Source: Scilla litardierei (taxonomy: Eukaryota > Streptophyta > Magnoliopsida > Asparagales > Asparagaceae). From it: a stretch of DNA of 64,000 nt. The notes under the pieces are model-generated. The model saw only the letters and a program-made list of their open reading frames with translations. It did not search any database and was not told the DNA's origin. This document shows, piece by piece, positions 53,943 through 64,000 of the stretch; within the stretch, counting starts at the first letter, position 1; each line of letters opens with the position of its first letter. The position numbers and the translations under genes are program-made. The stretch spans positions 128,750,648 through 128,814,647 of the forward strand of contig CM061136.1 of the NCBI GenBank assembly GCA_030789695.1, written 5' to 3'.

Positions 53943-54898
53943 TGTTTCAGAGTGTTTTCTCACTACAAAAGCGTTGACCGTGGGCAACCCGGTCAACGTG
54001 GTCAAGGGGCCCGCTTGGGTCCCTCGGGTGTATCGAGTTGGTGCAGACGAGGCGCGAGTCGGAGTTGCAGACAGTGTGGAGCGCGTCGGTTGGGCCGAAT
54101 CGGGGTCCTCGGTCGTTGGTAGGGCGAGGGGAAGCCTCGGCCCGGGTTGAGACGCTCGGCCTCGGTCGGACGTGCTCGGCCTCGGCGGTCAGACGACGAG
54201 GGGTAGCCTCGATCGTCCAGCTGGTTACGTGGTCGGCGAGGGGCGGAGAGGAAGCCTCGGCCCGTGGATCTGATGTCCTCCTGCGTAGACGAGAATGCTC
54301 GTCAGGGGGCCGGACCTTGGTTCCGGCCAAATCCCCTCCGATGCCTAAGTCAGACAGTGATCTGAAAGAGGAGGCCCGGCGGAGACGGTTCGACTCGAGA
54401 GGAGATCGGAACGGCGTCTCACGGCGTGAGCGGGGGAGGAAGGAGATGAAATGGGGGAACAAGGTCGTTGATGGAGTACCTTAGGTTTTAGATACCTGAG
54501 ATGCGGTCCCTTCTCCAATCGTCCTTCTAGCCCCTTTATAGACCTCCCGCCGAGATGGCCCCCGACCCACGTCGCTCGCCCGCCTTCGATCGTGCCCCCT
54601 CAATCCGCCCCCCGTCGCCGCTCCCTATGCCATGCCAGAACCTCCCCATCAAGGCCATTAAGTGGTAGCGGGATCGGGGGAACGGTTATCGCTGGAGTGG
54701 GTGAGTGACTCGTGCGTTATCGGGGCCGGGTCGGATCGATATTTGGGGGCTCCCTACGGGGCTTTGCCGGGCGGGCCTGACCGTGCAGATGGGTTTCCGA
54801 TCGGCGGTCGGGCATCCGGGCTCGTATCTTTTGGGCTTCTTTCGGTGGGCTGTGCTTCTGGGCCTATGTTGTTGGGCCTTCGCAAAATAGACGTATCA
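53943..54898 (-). repeat. 5' LTR of the Tat-type element
   Basis: TGTTTCAGAG to GACGTATCA on the plus strand; matches 47519-48476. On the minus strand TATAAAG at about 54535-54541 is a likely TATA box. No palindromic array of the kind seen in the neighbouring LTRs. Confidence 0.92.
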
Positions 54899-54904
54899 GT
54901 CGCC

Positions 54905-56081
54905 ATGTCTAAGAAATGGAAAGAGATTGCATCATCTTCGCGCCGTGATCCGCTCTATGGCCCCTTTTCCCCCTCTTTCCTTGGCATAAACCCTTCTACG
55001 GAAGAACAGTCTGACCGTTTACGAGCACTACTTCATCACCCGATGAGACCTACACTCTTCGCCCATCGCCCCACACTCGAAGCTCTAGGGCTTTCGAACG
55101 GCGTCGCCAGAATTTTCAATTGTATCGGATGCTATACCCCATCTCACATCCATGCTCACACACACAGAAATCTCACGCTTGAATTCCTTAGTTCCCTCGA
55201 GTTGTTTGATGGGGGTTTCTCCTTCCGCGCTTTCAACTGCGACTTTTCTCTGGGTTTCATCGAGTTGAACAATATCCTCAATCTCCGTCACCCCGATCTT
55301 AATACTGAACATTCCACCCACGATCTAACTGACATCTACTCTCAATTTCGGGCTGATGGTGTTTGGCAACGATTTACCCGGTACACCACCTTTCCACCCG
55401 AGGCTCCTGCCTCCTACATTATTCACCCGTGTTACCGCCTCGCCCATTGTATCCTTGCCAACACTGTTTTCGCCCGCGTGGATGTGTCCAATGTATCCAG
55501 GGATGAGCTCTTCTTTCTATATGCCATGTCCGATGACAGGATCCTTGGGCACATCCCTATGCCCATAAACGCCGCTCATTGGATCGTCCATTTGTTGTGG
55601 TGGGATGATCACTCTTATTGTCAGCTGCGTTTTGAGAGTGCCACCCGACCTCCCTATTTTACCCGGACGTAGCCGTATTGATCGTGATTACTTGATCGAT
55701 ATCAATATGCTCACTCCCTTCGGTGAAGACCGTGCTGTCTACCTCTATAGCCCCGCCTGCGAACCTTTCGCGATCCTGCCACCTTTGGCCCCTTTGCGGA
55801 TACCCTACCCCCCATCTCATTTACCTTGTGAGTTTTACCCCGATCCTTGGTACTCTCCATTAGTGCATCTACCACCCTTGGATCCTCCCGATTGGCACCC
55901 AACTGTCGGCCTGCCTGGTACGATCTTTCTCCACCACAGCCCCCCTGTGCACATCGATCCTCCTGTGCTCCAGCCTGTCGCCCCTCCTTCTCCCATAGGC
56001 ACACCCTCCTCTTCCTCTGAGGATTCTTTCATTCACTATTCCCCACCCTCCTCCCCTCCCCTACCATTCCAATATCAGTGA
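54905..56081 (+). pseudogene. Athila third ORF (ORF-1/env-like region), frameshifted
   Basis: ATG 54905 follows the Tat element by six bases. The first frame runs to 55672 and shows Athila ORF-1 family features: SSRRDPLYGPFSPSFLG near the start, FSFRAFNCDFSLGFIELNNIL near residues 105-125, and HIPMPINAAHWIVHLLWW near 215-235. The frame is lost at about 55630-55672 and continues in another to 56081 with a Pro-rich end (about 20 Pro in the last 75 residues). No clear signal peptide or membrane segment is visible. The function is unknown; it has been called env-like by position. The nearby internal promoter and leader intron would have served it before being separated by 7.4 kb. Confidence 0.7.
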
Positions 56082-57715
56082 ATCCGATTGACTCCCCCTT
56101 GCGTATTTCTGCATTTCCTGATCATATCATTTTGCTAGCACTGTCAGGTCTAGCTTGGGGGACGTCTATTTTGGTGTGTTGTCGTGTTTTGTTGTTTTTC
56201 TCATTTTTGTGTGTGTGCTTGTTTTTCCCATTTTGAGTGTCGTGTCATGTGGTTTTATTTCTATTTTCATATCGTTTGATTTTGATTTTGATCTTTCTTT
56301 ATATTAAGTTTCATCTCTGTGTTTTCCCCGTTTTCATTTCTTTTTGTGTTAGTGCATATTCCCCCCATCTTCATTGCCCTCCCGTACTCACTCATATTGC
56401 ATTGAGGGCAATGCAAGCTTCAGCTTGGGAGAGTCGCACTGTGTGCGTCGTTTGAGTCCTTCTTTTTCGTTTTTGTGTCGTTTTCATCGTGTTTTTTATT
56501 TTTTCTTTTTTTTCTCTTCTCTTCTTTTTATCTCTTTCTCCTAGAGATGAACCCTATGATGAATCGCCACAAAATCACACACACCTAGCATGGCATCAAT
56601 AATCACACTCACTGACCCAAGGATTTCGAGTCATCTTGCATTTCACGCATCGTGGGTCCACTTAGCTTTTTGTGAGTCGTGCATCGTGCCTAGCTATTTG
56701 GTGTGCTTCTACTTTGTGATTTTACTTTATATACCTGTCCAGGAATGACCCCTAGATTATCATGCTTTGATTTGAATATGCGGCATTTTCTTCTACTATA
56801 TGCATGCTATATTTATATCGTATAATTTCAACTCGCATGTGTCGGGATTCCACAATTAAGGACTAGGATAACCCATTTAGCCTACGCTCTATTTAGCAAG
56901 AATAGTTTCCTATGCCCAAGTGTTTAGATTTCGACTTCTTTTTTGCTTTACTTGGTGCAAATCCCCTCGTCGTGTACCGTTCTCCCACTTGGGAGAGTAC
57001 ACATGTGTATAGCCAAAAACCCAAAAATCCAAAAAAAAGAGAAAAGAAAAGAAAAACCCGAAAAGAAAAGAAAAGAAAAAAATTGTATAGCCAAAAAGCC
57101 AAAAAGATACAAATACCCAAAACCCAAAAAAAAATTCCAGTGTGAATATTTTCCTACTTGCCGAGAATAAAGGGAAGGCGAGAATTTGCACCGAGTGTTC
57201 TTCTCCACATCATCTCAACCCCCATCGTTTTCGAAAACACTTGGCTTAGGAACTTTTTAGCTAGTATCTAGGCTATAGTGGCGTGATTTCCTTAACCCTA
57301 GTTGTGGAGTCCCCGATGCATGATACGCTTCTATTCTTACACTCTTCTCATGCATGCTTGAACTAATATTCACCGCAATTTCAAATTCGAATTGGTATTT
57401 GGGTCATTTCCTGGATTTACGTAAATGAGCTCATAGCACATTGCATAAAGCGACACCGTTTGCTAGCACGCGACCGCACTCACTCGCGCTTCACCGCGTG
57501 GGCCCACGACACTTATTTGGACTCGTTTTCCTAGGTTTAGTGGTGTGATTTGACGTTTGCTTGCTTGGTGTGTCATTTTTGATTATTGTTGGCTCTGACG
57601 GACGATCTAGGATATAGAGTTTTCTTTTTCTTTCTTCCTCTCTATTTTCTCCCTCCGAGCTCCTACTCTCACTCGTCTTCCTCGAGGACGAGGAAGAGTT
57701 CAGCTTGGGGAATTT
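56082..57715 (+). other. 3' untranslated region with repeated polypurine-like motifs
   Basis: AGCTTGGG(G) occurs at 56151, 56422 and 57702; the last is the functional-position polypurine tract before the LTR. ATTGAGGGCAATGCAAGCTT at 56401-56420 is shared with 61320-61340. An A/G-rich block lies at 57015-57135. CTTCCTCGAGGACGAGGAAG (57677-57696) forms a hairpin just before the polypurine tract. Confidence 0.7.
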
Positions 57716-59297
57716 TGACGTGCGTTTATATTTTATATATTCATGCACGTTTTCTTTTGTGTTTCTCCGTGTTTTCCGTCGTCTTTTATTCGTTTTCTCG
57801 TGTTTTCTCGTTTTCTTTCACTTTTCTTTGTTTCTCCATGTTTGCAGGAGATTGACCGCGTAGGGGACGTTTAACGACGATATCTCAAGTCCCCGGAGCA
57901 ACAGGAGGAGTCACGCGTGATCCAGGGGGTCAAACGTCAAAGAATACATCTTTCAGCCCCTCACCCAGTCGGTTGGTCTTCTCCAACCGATCGGGTGATG
58001 CACGCATGCACCACCCGGTCTCAGCCGGAGCTCAAGTGAAAGTCACCCGACCGGTTCACAGGCCGGTTCAGCGGGGGCCTGTTCTCTGTCTTTTCGAGCA
58101 GAATTCCAACCGATCGGGTGACTCTCACCCGATCGGTTCATCTGTAGCTGATGTTGAGGAGCTGAAGACACGGGTACCCAACCGATCTCTTCACCCGATG
58201 GCGCCAAGATCCAACCGGTCACTCCAAGAACTCACCCGACCGGTTCATATGACCGGGTGAAAGATCGCCGTTTTCTGTTCATTATCTGTAACGGGTCACC
58301 CGATCGGTTGACTTGTCAACCGATCGGGTGATGCGAGAGTCTATAAATAGAACCCCTAGGGTTTCAGAAACGGGGGGCTGCTAGTTTTTACTGTTTTCTC
58401 CCATTGTGACGGCTGTAATTACTGTTCTTTTGTAAGTTTTCGGATCTTTCTCAAATTTTAGTATTGTCTTAAATACTCTATTACTTCCGCATTCCAATCG
58501 TCTGATTATGATTCCAACGGTTAATTTTCATTTAGATCGCTTTTTTAATGAATTTTTGTGAGTAGTTCCCAAATCTGGGATTTTGGTGGAAACCCCTTCG
58601 GGGGCTCTTCCCGATGCGTCCATAGGGTTAGGAAATTGATAGGGATTAAGAATCTAACGGTTACGCGGGGTGTTTCATTGTCATCGGCGGGAAAAAGACC
58701 GCCTTTGACCGTTGGGCCAAGGGGGAATAAACTTGGCGGTTGACTCCCTAGCCATAGCTCAAGCCCTTAGCGTAGACGCCGAATCCTAGCAAGCGGGAGC
58801 GGCAGGATGAGACGTTGGGAGTTATCGTTGCGAGCTTAGTGCTCCCAGAATCGATCAGTGTTAATGGACACGGGAGTGCCCACTGATCGAATCCGGGAAG
58901 TCCGGTGTATCATCCTGGGCACCGACCGGAATATCGGTCCCATGGGATGCCGGGTACCACTTTCAGAGGCAACGTCCCACCATTAGACCCTAATTCCGAT
59001 CGCTATCCATACCCGTAGGCCGTATCGGCGAGAGTCGCTCGTCAGAGTGGAAACCAAAGTCCCGGGTTTATTTTCTTATTGTTCATACCCTTCATTCCTT
59101 TCCGTGACAACCATTTACCGATTCGGGCTAGCTCGCCTACGGGGTGATTTTGGTCCTCCTTGACTCAAGCACATCCTAGCCTCCCTGTGTTTGACCCCCA
59201 AGCCACACTACAACACCGTTCGCTTGCGGTTACAAATTTCTAAACCCCCACGCGGGTCCCCCGGCCATTTGCGGATAGCAAGCTGGGGCACACGTCA
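57716..59297 (+). repeat. 3' LTR of the Athila-like element
   Basis: TGACGTGCG to CACGTCA, followed by TSD GGAAT. U3 array at 57961-58332 and TATAAATA at 58342. Confidence 0.93.
57961..58332. repeat. U3 palindromic array in 3' LTR
   Basis: Counterpart of 41474-41845, with a few point changes inside motifs. Confidence 0.92.
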
Positions 59298-59333
59298 GGA
59301 ATCTAGGTCTAGGTTTGGGGTGTGTTAAGTTTT

Positions 59334-59351
59334 TGACGCCGTTGTCGGGGA
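59334..59351 (+). other. decayed primer-binding site, tRNA-Asp type
   Basis: TGACGCCGTTGTCGGGGA differs from the intact PBS at 42815 at two positions, both transitions. Confidence 0.75.
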
Positions 59352-59530
59352 GGTGTTCGGTTTGATATTAGCTTAGCTTGGGTTCGTTAGACTACGCATA
59401 AAAACATTAAAAAAAACAAAAAAAACAAAAAAAAAACAAATACAATAACCAAGAAATTTTTCCTCCACCATCATATTATCTTTTTGTTATTCTCTTGTAC
59501 TATTGACGCGCCTCTCTAGTTTTCTTATTT

Positions 59531-60196
59531 TTGTTGTCCAGGTATCTTTGCTATTACCATGTGGAGACCAAATTTCGATGCTCAGATGGGAGGCTAGATC
59601 CTTATTCATTTGTGGTTTATGAGATTTGTGGGATGGCAGGGCACGTGCATAATGATTGCCCATTTACGCTTGAGAGCCTCATTCTAAACCAAGGCCAAAC
59701 ATTTTCCCACAACCGTAGCCCAAATACCTCCTATCCATTTCCTCAACCTTATATCCCTCCACCAACACAAGAAAAATCAAGCATTAAGTGTCTCCTTGAA
59801 AGAGCCATTTTTAACCAAGAACAAATATTGCAAACCTTTATGGTAACAATCACCGAGCCTACACCAAGGAGAGGGGATGGAGGAGAGGATATACCCACTT
59901 TCATGGTTGAGACCACCAGCCCATCGGCCACCATAGACACATCGCATGCCGATGTACCATTTTTCCCACACTACCACTTGGATGACGAAGCATTTTTTGT
60001 TGATGATAGGGATGATGGGGTGATTTCTCTAGGATCTATGGGAGAGACTTCTCATCTTGATTTGGATACCCCACATGAGTCCTTCGAGAGCACCAAGGAG
60101 ACTACAGAGCTTATGCATACCGACGAGGAGGATGTGCGTGAGGACGAGGACACCACGACCACATACGAGTGGTCCGCTCCGCATCCACCTCCATAG
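59531..60196 (+). pseudogene. gag-like ORF with one zinc knuckle, 221 aa
   Basis: Residues 32-46 form a knuckle of the CGMAGHVHNDCP type that lacks the usual first Cys pair (an EICG start). An Asn/Pro-rich stretch with PPTQEK follows, then LLERAIFNQEQILQTF, then a strongly acidic C-terminus (EEDVREDEDT). The start codon is uncertain; the frame is open a little upstream. It resembles the nucleocapsid end of Athila gags. A second, probably originally continuous, acidic and His-containing piece is at 60266-60526. Confidence 0.5.
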
Positions 60197-60522
60197 CCAT
60201 CTCTGTTGTTGCTTCTTCCTTGGTTTGTGATCAAGCACAATGATGTCATTTAGGACATAGGTCAGATGGTGGAGCATGATCATAACGTCGAGGAGAATGT
60301 GCATGCGGGCTTGGATACGATGGTCCACTTCATAGAGCCCGAGTCACATCTATCTCTTCCGTCACTCTCCACTTCTTCTGTGGCTAAGCATCTACTTGAG
60401 CATATTGCCCCTATTCAGGAAGATTTACATACTCACTCTCACTCCACTTTTGAGTCTCGCTTTTCACTTCCTATTTCTTTGGACTCATATATTTTTGACA
60501 CACCATATCTCTCGCAGGACAT

Positions 60523-60858
60523 ATGATCTACTTTCTTGAGGTATGCTGTGGTGCATCACCACCTGGAGAGCCACTTCTCACGGAGAGCGAGGATTTGGTC
60601 GTCACTAGCATAGAGGATAGTGACCCATTCTCAGGGAGTATTCATCACCCTTTTATTATTTTTCCATCTTACGTTGACGATTATCTCTGGGATACATTTA
60701 TTTTGGAAAATTATTTCTTGCCATTGGCGAATGCACCTCATTCTTTGCAGGCTACAGGTGGATACCTACGAGGGATGCTTGGAGGTGCATTGCTTGGGTT
60801 CATTGGCACACGTGGCACAACGCTTCTGGCAGAGCCACATCAGAAGAAATTAGAGTAG
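60523..60858 (+). CDS. unrecognised ORF, 111 aa
   Basis: Open from 60523 to TAG at 60856-60858. It contains an acidic stretch (TESEDLVVTSIEDSDPFSG) and a Gly-rich hydrophobic end (GGYLRGMLGGALLGFIGT) that could be membrane-associated. It overlaps the end of the frame at 60266-60526 by four bases. I do not recognise a family. It may be a continuation of the gag-like ORF after frameshifts. Confidence 0.3.
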   Translation: MIYFLEVCCGASPPGEPLLTESEDLVVTSIEDSDPFSGSIHHPFIIFPSYVDDYLWDTFILENYFLPLANAPHSLQATGGYLRGMLGGALLGFIGTRGTTLLAEPHQKKLE

Positions 60859-62191
60859 CTACCTGCCCCACTCCAAATTCTAGATCCGCCTATGCTCAGG
60901 TGTATCCTAATCTAGTAGTGTAAATATTTACTGCTTTCTAGTTTAGATTAGAATAATCTCGTCTCCTCTCATTAGCGAGGGGAGCGTATCTAGGATTTTC
61001 TTTTGCATCATAATAACCCATCATGTTGTGCCATTCTATCATTTCACCCCCATCACCCTATCCTTGTTCTTTTGGCACTTTTCTTGGCCCGGTTATCATT
61101 TTCCTCCATGAGACCCATACCACCTCCAAAGGGTGGTGATGCCTGTTTTGCCTATTGTTCACTCTTCCCTTTATCTTTTATGCCAGTATCGGATTTTCAT
61201 ATCTTTTGTGCATAGCTTATATTAGCTTGGAGAAGAGTATCACCCATAGTCATTTTTGTTATTTTTGATGCATTCCCCCTCCCATTTTATCTTTGCCCTC
61301 TCATGTGTGATCTTATTGCTTTGAGGGCAATGCAAGCTTTAGCTTGGGGGAGTAGCATTTCATGCATGTTTCCTTTATTTTCTTCAATTTTTCACCTTTT
61401 CATTCATCAAAAAAATTTTCTTTTCATTTTTTGCATCATTCCCATCATGCATTTTTCTTTCTCCATTTCATTCTTGCCTCTTTCTAGAGATGAACCCTCA
61501 ATGATATTTTTCCACTCATGATTTACTTTCGCATTTGAGCACCTTTTTCCATCATGTTATTTCTTTGATTATTCAATGATCATATATGTGTTTTGCCATC
61601 TTTTGGGTTTATTTGCTATATTTCGAGATTGTCGGTTGTGATTGTGTTTAAGGCATGCTTCTAGCTATATATCATATTATCTACTATAACTTGCTATGAT
61701 AGCTATCCAATGTCACACTTCTATCTCTTTTGTGCTCCATTGACATAAACCCATGATGCTATATTATGAGATTGAATTCTTGATTTAGATTGTGATATGC
61801 TTTTTCCTTGTGCTTAATTGTGTTGGTGATTACATTTGTGGTTTGGAGAGGGTGATTACGGATTCTTCGCTTTCCTTTCTTGCTCTCGCACCCGATCTTC
61901 ATTCCAACTCGTCTTCCTCGGGACGATGAAGAGTTTAGCTTGGGGGCTTGATGCGTGTTCATATTTCACCTTTTGCACACACTCTTCATCGTGTTTTCAT
62001 ATGCGTTTCATCTTATTCCATGTTGTATATATCACATTTTGGTTCATATTGACTATTGGGTGTATTGTTTGTATTTCAAGTAAATGTAGGTATTTCGGTG
62101 TCTACTGGAGTCAACCTTGCATGTCGGGACCAAAGCGCGCTTATACGACAAAGATCCGATGGCCAAAGATGAGAAGTTGAAGTTTTGGAGC

Positions 62192-62700
62192 TTCACCCGA
62201 TCGTGTGAATGAGCCACCCGATCGGTTCGTATCATGGTATCAGTCATGCGCTCCACCCGGACAACACAGTGCGCCACCCGATCGGGTGGATGACCGGATG
62301 GTGAGGAGACAGAGTGGCATTCATGGGAGAGCTTCCCAACCGATCGGGTCATCTCCTCGGGTCATTTTGGGGAAGAACTCACCCGGCCGGTTGACACTTC
62401 AACCGATCGGGTGGCCTTTTCTTCCCCTTTTGTGCACTGTTGCTGCATTCATTGATGATCTGCTATAGGTGATCTCTTATTTTTCTTGCGTCGGAATCGT
62501 CGTTAGCTTTCCAACGATAGGTCGCTTGCCCAAATCCGATTTTTCTACATTTTTTGGAATTTTCCGAGCGGAGCTAGGTGCTGAAATTCTGGGCTGTCTG
62601 GAATTTGAACTTCAACCTATCGGGTGGGCTATCCAACTGATCGGGTGAGCCCATTTTCAGCAGTTCAGTGTCTCTGTTTGTTTCCACCCGATTGGGTGGC
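62192..62700. repeat. U3 palindromic array, CACCCGATCGG type
   Basis: About a dozen CACCCGATCGG, CCGATCGGGTGG and related motifs, more degenerate than at 41474. Confidence 0.85.
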
Positions 62701-62759
62701 ACTTTTTCAGCCGTTTTAGTGGGTATTTGTACCCGAACTGTTAGGGTTTTGTAGGGGCC

Positions 62760-62767
62760 TATAAATA
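62760..62767 (+). promoter_or_regulatory. TATA box of the 61949 LTR
   Basis: TATAAATA, about 60 bp after the array. Confidence 0.6.
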
Positions 62768-63829
62768 TTAGATGTCGCATGACTTGTAAGGGTTCCCCTC
62801 TATTTTTGAGGGATTTTCAGCCCCTTTCATGGGAGCTTTAGATTATTTTAGATTAGGGTTTCTCTTTCGATAAATCTTGTAATGGATTGATGGATTCTAA
62901 TGCAAGATAAGTATTTTTTCTTCTTATTTCCATTGCTTTGTGTTATTTTAATAAGCTTGATGGTGAATGTTTGTTTGTCCCTTTTATTGCTTGCTATCAT
63001 GTTCTTTACAATTGAGTAGTGTTTGATGAACCCTAATATGGGTTAGAGTAGGATTGATGCTTGGGATATTTCATTCGACTTGATTGCATGGAAAGCGTTT
63101 GCTGGAATGTGTCAATGGGGATGTCTAGCAATCTGAGACCAACCCGTATGGCAACACACTAGATGGAGTTGGGGGTTGGGCTCTGGATGCTTGTCCCGTC
63201 AAGATCCACTTTGATGTATTGCTAGAAATCACATTCGACCTATTTGGCCATTAGGGTTACACGGGGGCGTTTTATTGTCACTGGCGGGAGAAAGACCGCC
63301 TTGACCGTCGGGCCAAGGGAAATAAAACAGGATTTTGATTCTCTAGCCATAGCTCACCCCTTAGCATAGACATTGACTCCTTGCGGTGGGAACGGCTTGG
63401 ATGAAATGTCGGGAGCAATCGTTGCGAGCTTAGTTCTCCCGAAGTCGGGCGGTGTGGACACTGGAATGCCCACCGTCCGAACCGGGTAGACCTAACTTAT
63501 CATCCTGGGATCGGCCGTAATATCGGGCTAATGGGACACTAGGTACCACTATTAGAGGCAAAGTCTCACCCTGGGTCGAGTCGAATACTGAGGGTCATGA
63601 GTGCTCTAGCCCGTGTTAGCAGGGATTCATTTCTTATTTTTTTTACATTTCTTTCCTTTATTTCTACACTACCCACTCATATCATCCGTGTAGCTCTCAC
63701 ACAACCTAGGCGAGGCTAGTAGCCATCAAGCCATCCACCTCCCTGTGTTCGATATACCCGCACCCTACACTAACAGTGCACTTGCGATAAAACGACACTG
63801 CGCCCTAATCATAAACGGGGCGCCAGTCA

Positions 63830-64000
63830 AGTTTTTTTCGTACTAAGATCATGCCCACGGTCTGTGGAATTGATGTACTTAAGGGGTATCTTTAGGATTC
63901 GAATAGGGAAATCGGTGAATCCAACCAAGGCTTGTGACCATGCCCGGTTCGCACCTTGAGGGGATCCATCGACGAACTATATCGCTATGTTGACGGCTAC
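63830..64000 (-). repeat. fragment related to the outer Athila-type LTR, reversed
   Basis: 63838-63905 matches, in reverse orientation, the loop and arm edge of the inverted repeat at about 40815-40882 (ATCATGCCCACGGTCTGTGG and neighbours). The rest to the window end is not recognised. Confidence 0.55.

Larger units (their letters stand above)
47519..54898 (-). mobile_element. Tat-type non-autonomous element (gag plus antisense ORF)
   Basis: LTRs 53943-54898 (5' on the minus strand) and 47519-48476 (3'), about 98% alike, TSD GTCGC at 47514-47518 and 54899-54903. The PBS and gag run on the minus strand; an ORF in the opposite direction occupies the 3' half, as in Tat-lineage elements such as Grande and RIRE2. 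Pol is absent, so it is a gag-only (TR-GAG-like) derivative. Confidence 0.9.
41229..59297 (+). mobile_element. 18-kb Athila-like Ty3/gypsy element (host of a nested Tat element)
   Basis: LTRs 41229-42808 and 57716-59297 (about 97% alike by eye) and TSD GGAAT at 41224-41228 and 59298-59302. PBS of tRNA-Asp type, pol of the Athila lineage, GGAGGCAACCCA motif after pol, third ORF, purine-rich 3' region. Gag and protease are absent. A Tat-type element at 47519-54898 splits it. Without that insertion it would be about 10.7 kb. Confidence 0.92.
59303..61948 (+). mobile_element. Athila-type non-autonomous internal region
   Basis: The last 25 bp of the outer 5' LTR (59303-59327), a decayed tRNA-Asp PBS (59334-59351, TGACGCCGTTGTCGGGGA, two C-to-T or G-to-A changes), gag-like frames, an Athila-like 3' UTR and a polypurine tract (61936-61948). 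No pol. The 3' LTR that follows is not the partner of the 39710 LTR. Confidence 0.7.
61949..63829 (+). repeat. Athila-type LTR (1881 bp), different from 39710 LTR
   Basis: TGATGCGTG to CGCCAGTCA with a polypurine tract just upstream, so it is a 3' LTR. U5 is related to that of the Athila-like LTR at 41229 (shared CGTTGCGAGCTTAG, TATCATCCTGGG and GGTACCACT phrases). U3 array 62192-62700, TATA at 62760. Confidence 0.8.

Noticed and set aside
56893..57191. Lys-rich (plus) or Phe-rich (minus) frames
   Set aside because: They are produced by the A/G-rich block of the Athila 3' UTR.

Overview
The window is plant nuclear DNA, most likely repeat-rich (pericentromeric or other heterochromatic) sequence of a flowering plant. 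The reasons are Ty1/copia, Sirevirus-like, chromovirus-, Athila- and Tat-type LTR retrotransposons, a plant L1-type LINE, several MITE-like elements, long (TA)n tracts, and two recognisable plant gene fragments (a TRICHOME BIREFRINGENCE-LIKE exon and a metallothionein last exon). I see no intact host gene, rRNA or tRNA gene. The species cannot be named from this sequence.

Layout. 1-2570: 5' half of a minus-strand Ty1/copia element (LTR, PBS, gag, protease, pre-integrase). 2580-9576: 5'-truncated plus-strand Ty3/gypsy chromovirus with a degenerate pol and a 2.84-kb 3' LTR. 9577-17221: mixed intergenic sequence with a 117-bp Mutator-type MITE, a foldback MITE, three copies of a ~380-bp element embedded in (TA)n, a truncated LINE on the minus strand and another (TA)n-flanked MITE. 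17222-32526: a complete 15.3-kb LTR element (2.49-kb LTRs about 99% alike by eye, TSD AAAAT) that keeps only nucleocapsid-like gag and a protease stub. Inside it sits a ~5.8-kb Helitron-like segment carrying the two host-gene exons. 32532-33834: unassigned. 33835-39709: 5' part of a decayed Sirevirus-like copia element, broken off within RT by the next insertion.

39710-63829 is a nest of Athila-type elements. An outer LTR (39710-41228, continued at 59303-59327) was hit by an 18-kb Athila-like element (41229-59297, TSD GGAAT). That element has pol but no gag, an internal promoter-like block, and a third ORF. It was in turn hit by a 7.4-kb non-autonomous Tat-type element on the minus strand (47519-54898, TSD GTCGC) that has gag, no pol, and a spliced-looking antisense ORF. 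59328-61948 is a gag-like, pol-less internal region ending in a different Athila-type LTR (61949-63829).

The most striking shared feature is in the U3 part of the LTRs. Five LTR groups from both copia and gypsy lineages carry dense arrays of short palindromic motifs ending shortly upstream of a TATA box, each with its own motif (CTCGACCGAG, TAGTCGGTC, CCGATCGGGT, CAGACGTCTG). A sixth LTR has an array but no obvious TATA. In the Athila-like element the same array-plus-TATA module is repeated inside the element, between pol and the third ORF, where it looks like a second promoter. All protein-coding retroelement parts appear defective or partial, and different copies keep different parts (NC only, pol only, gag plus antisense ORF).
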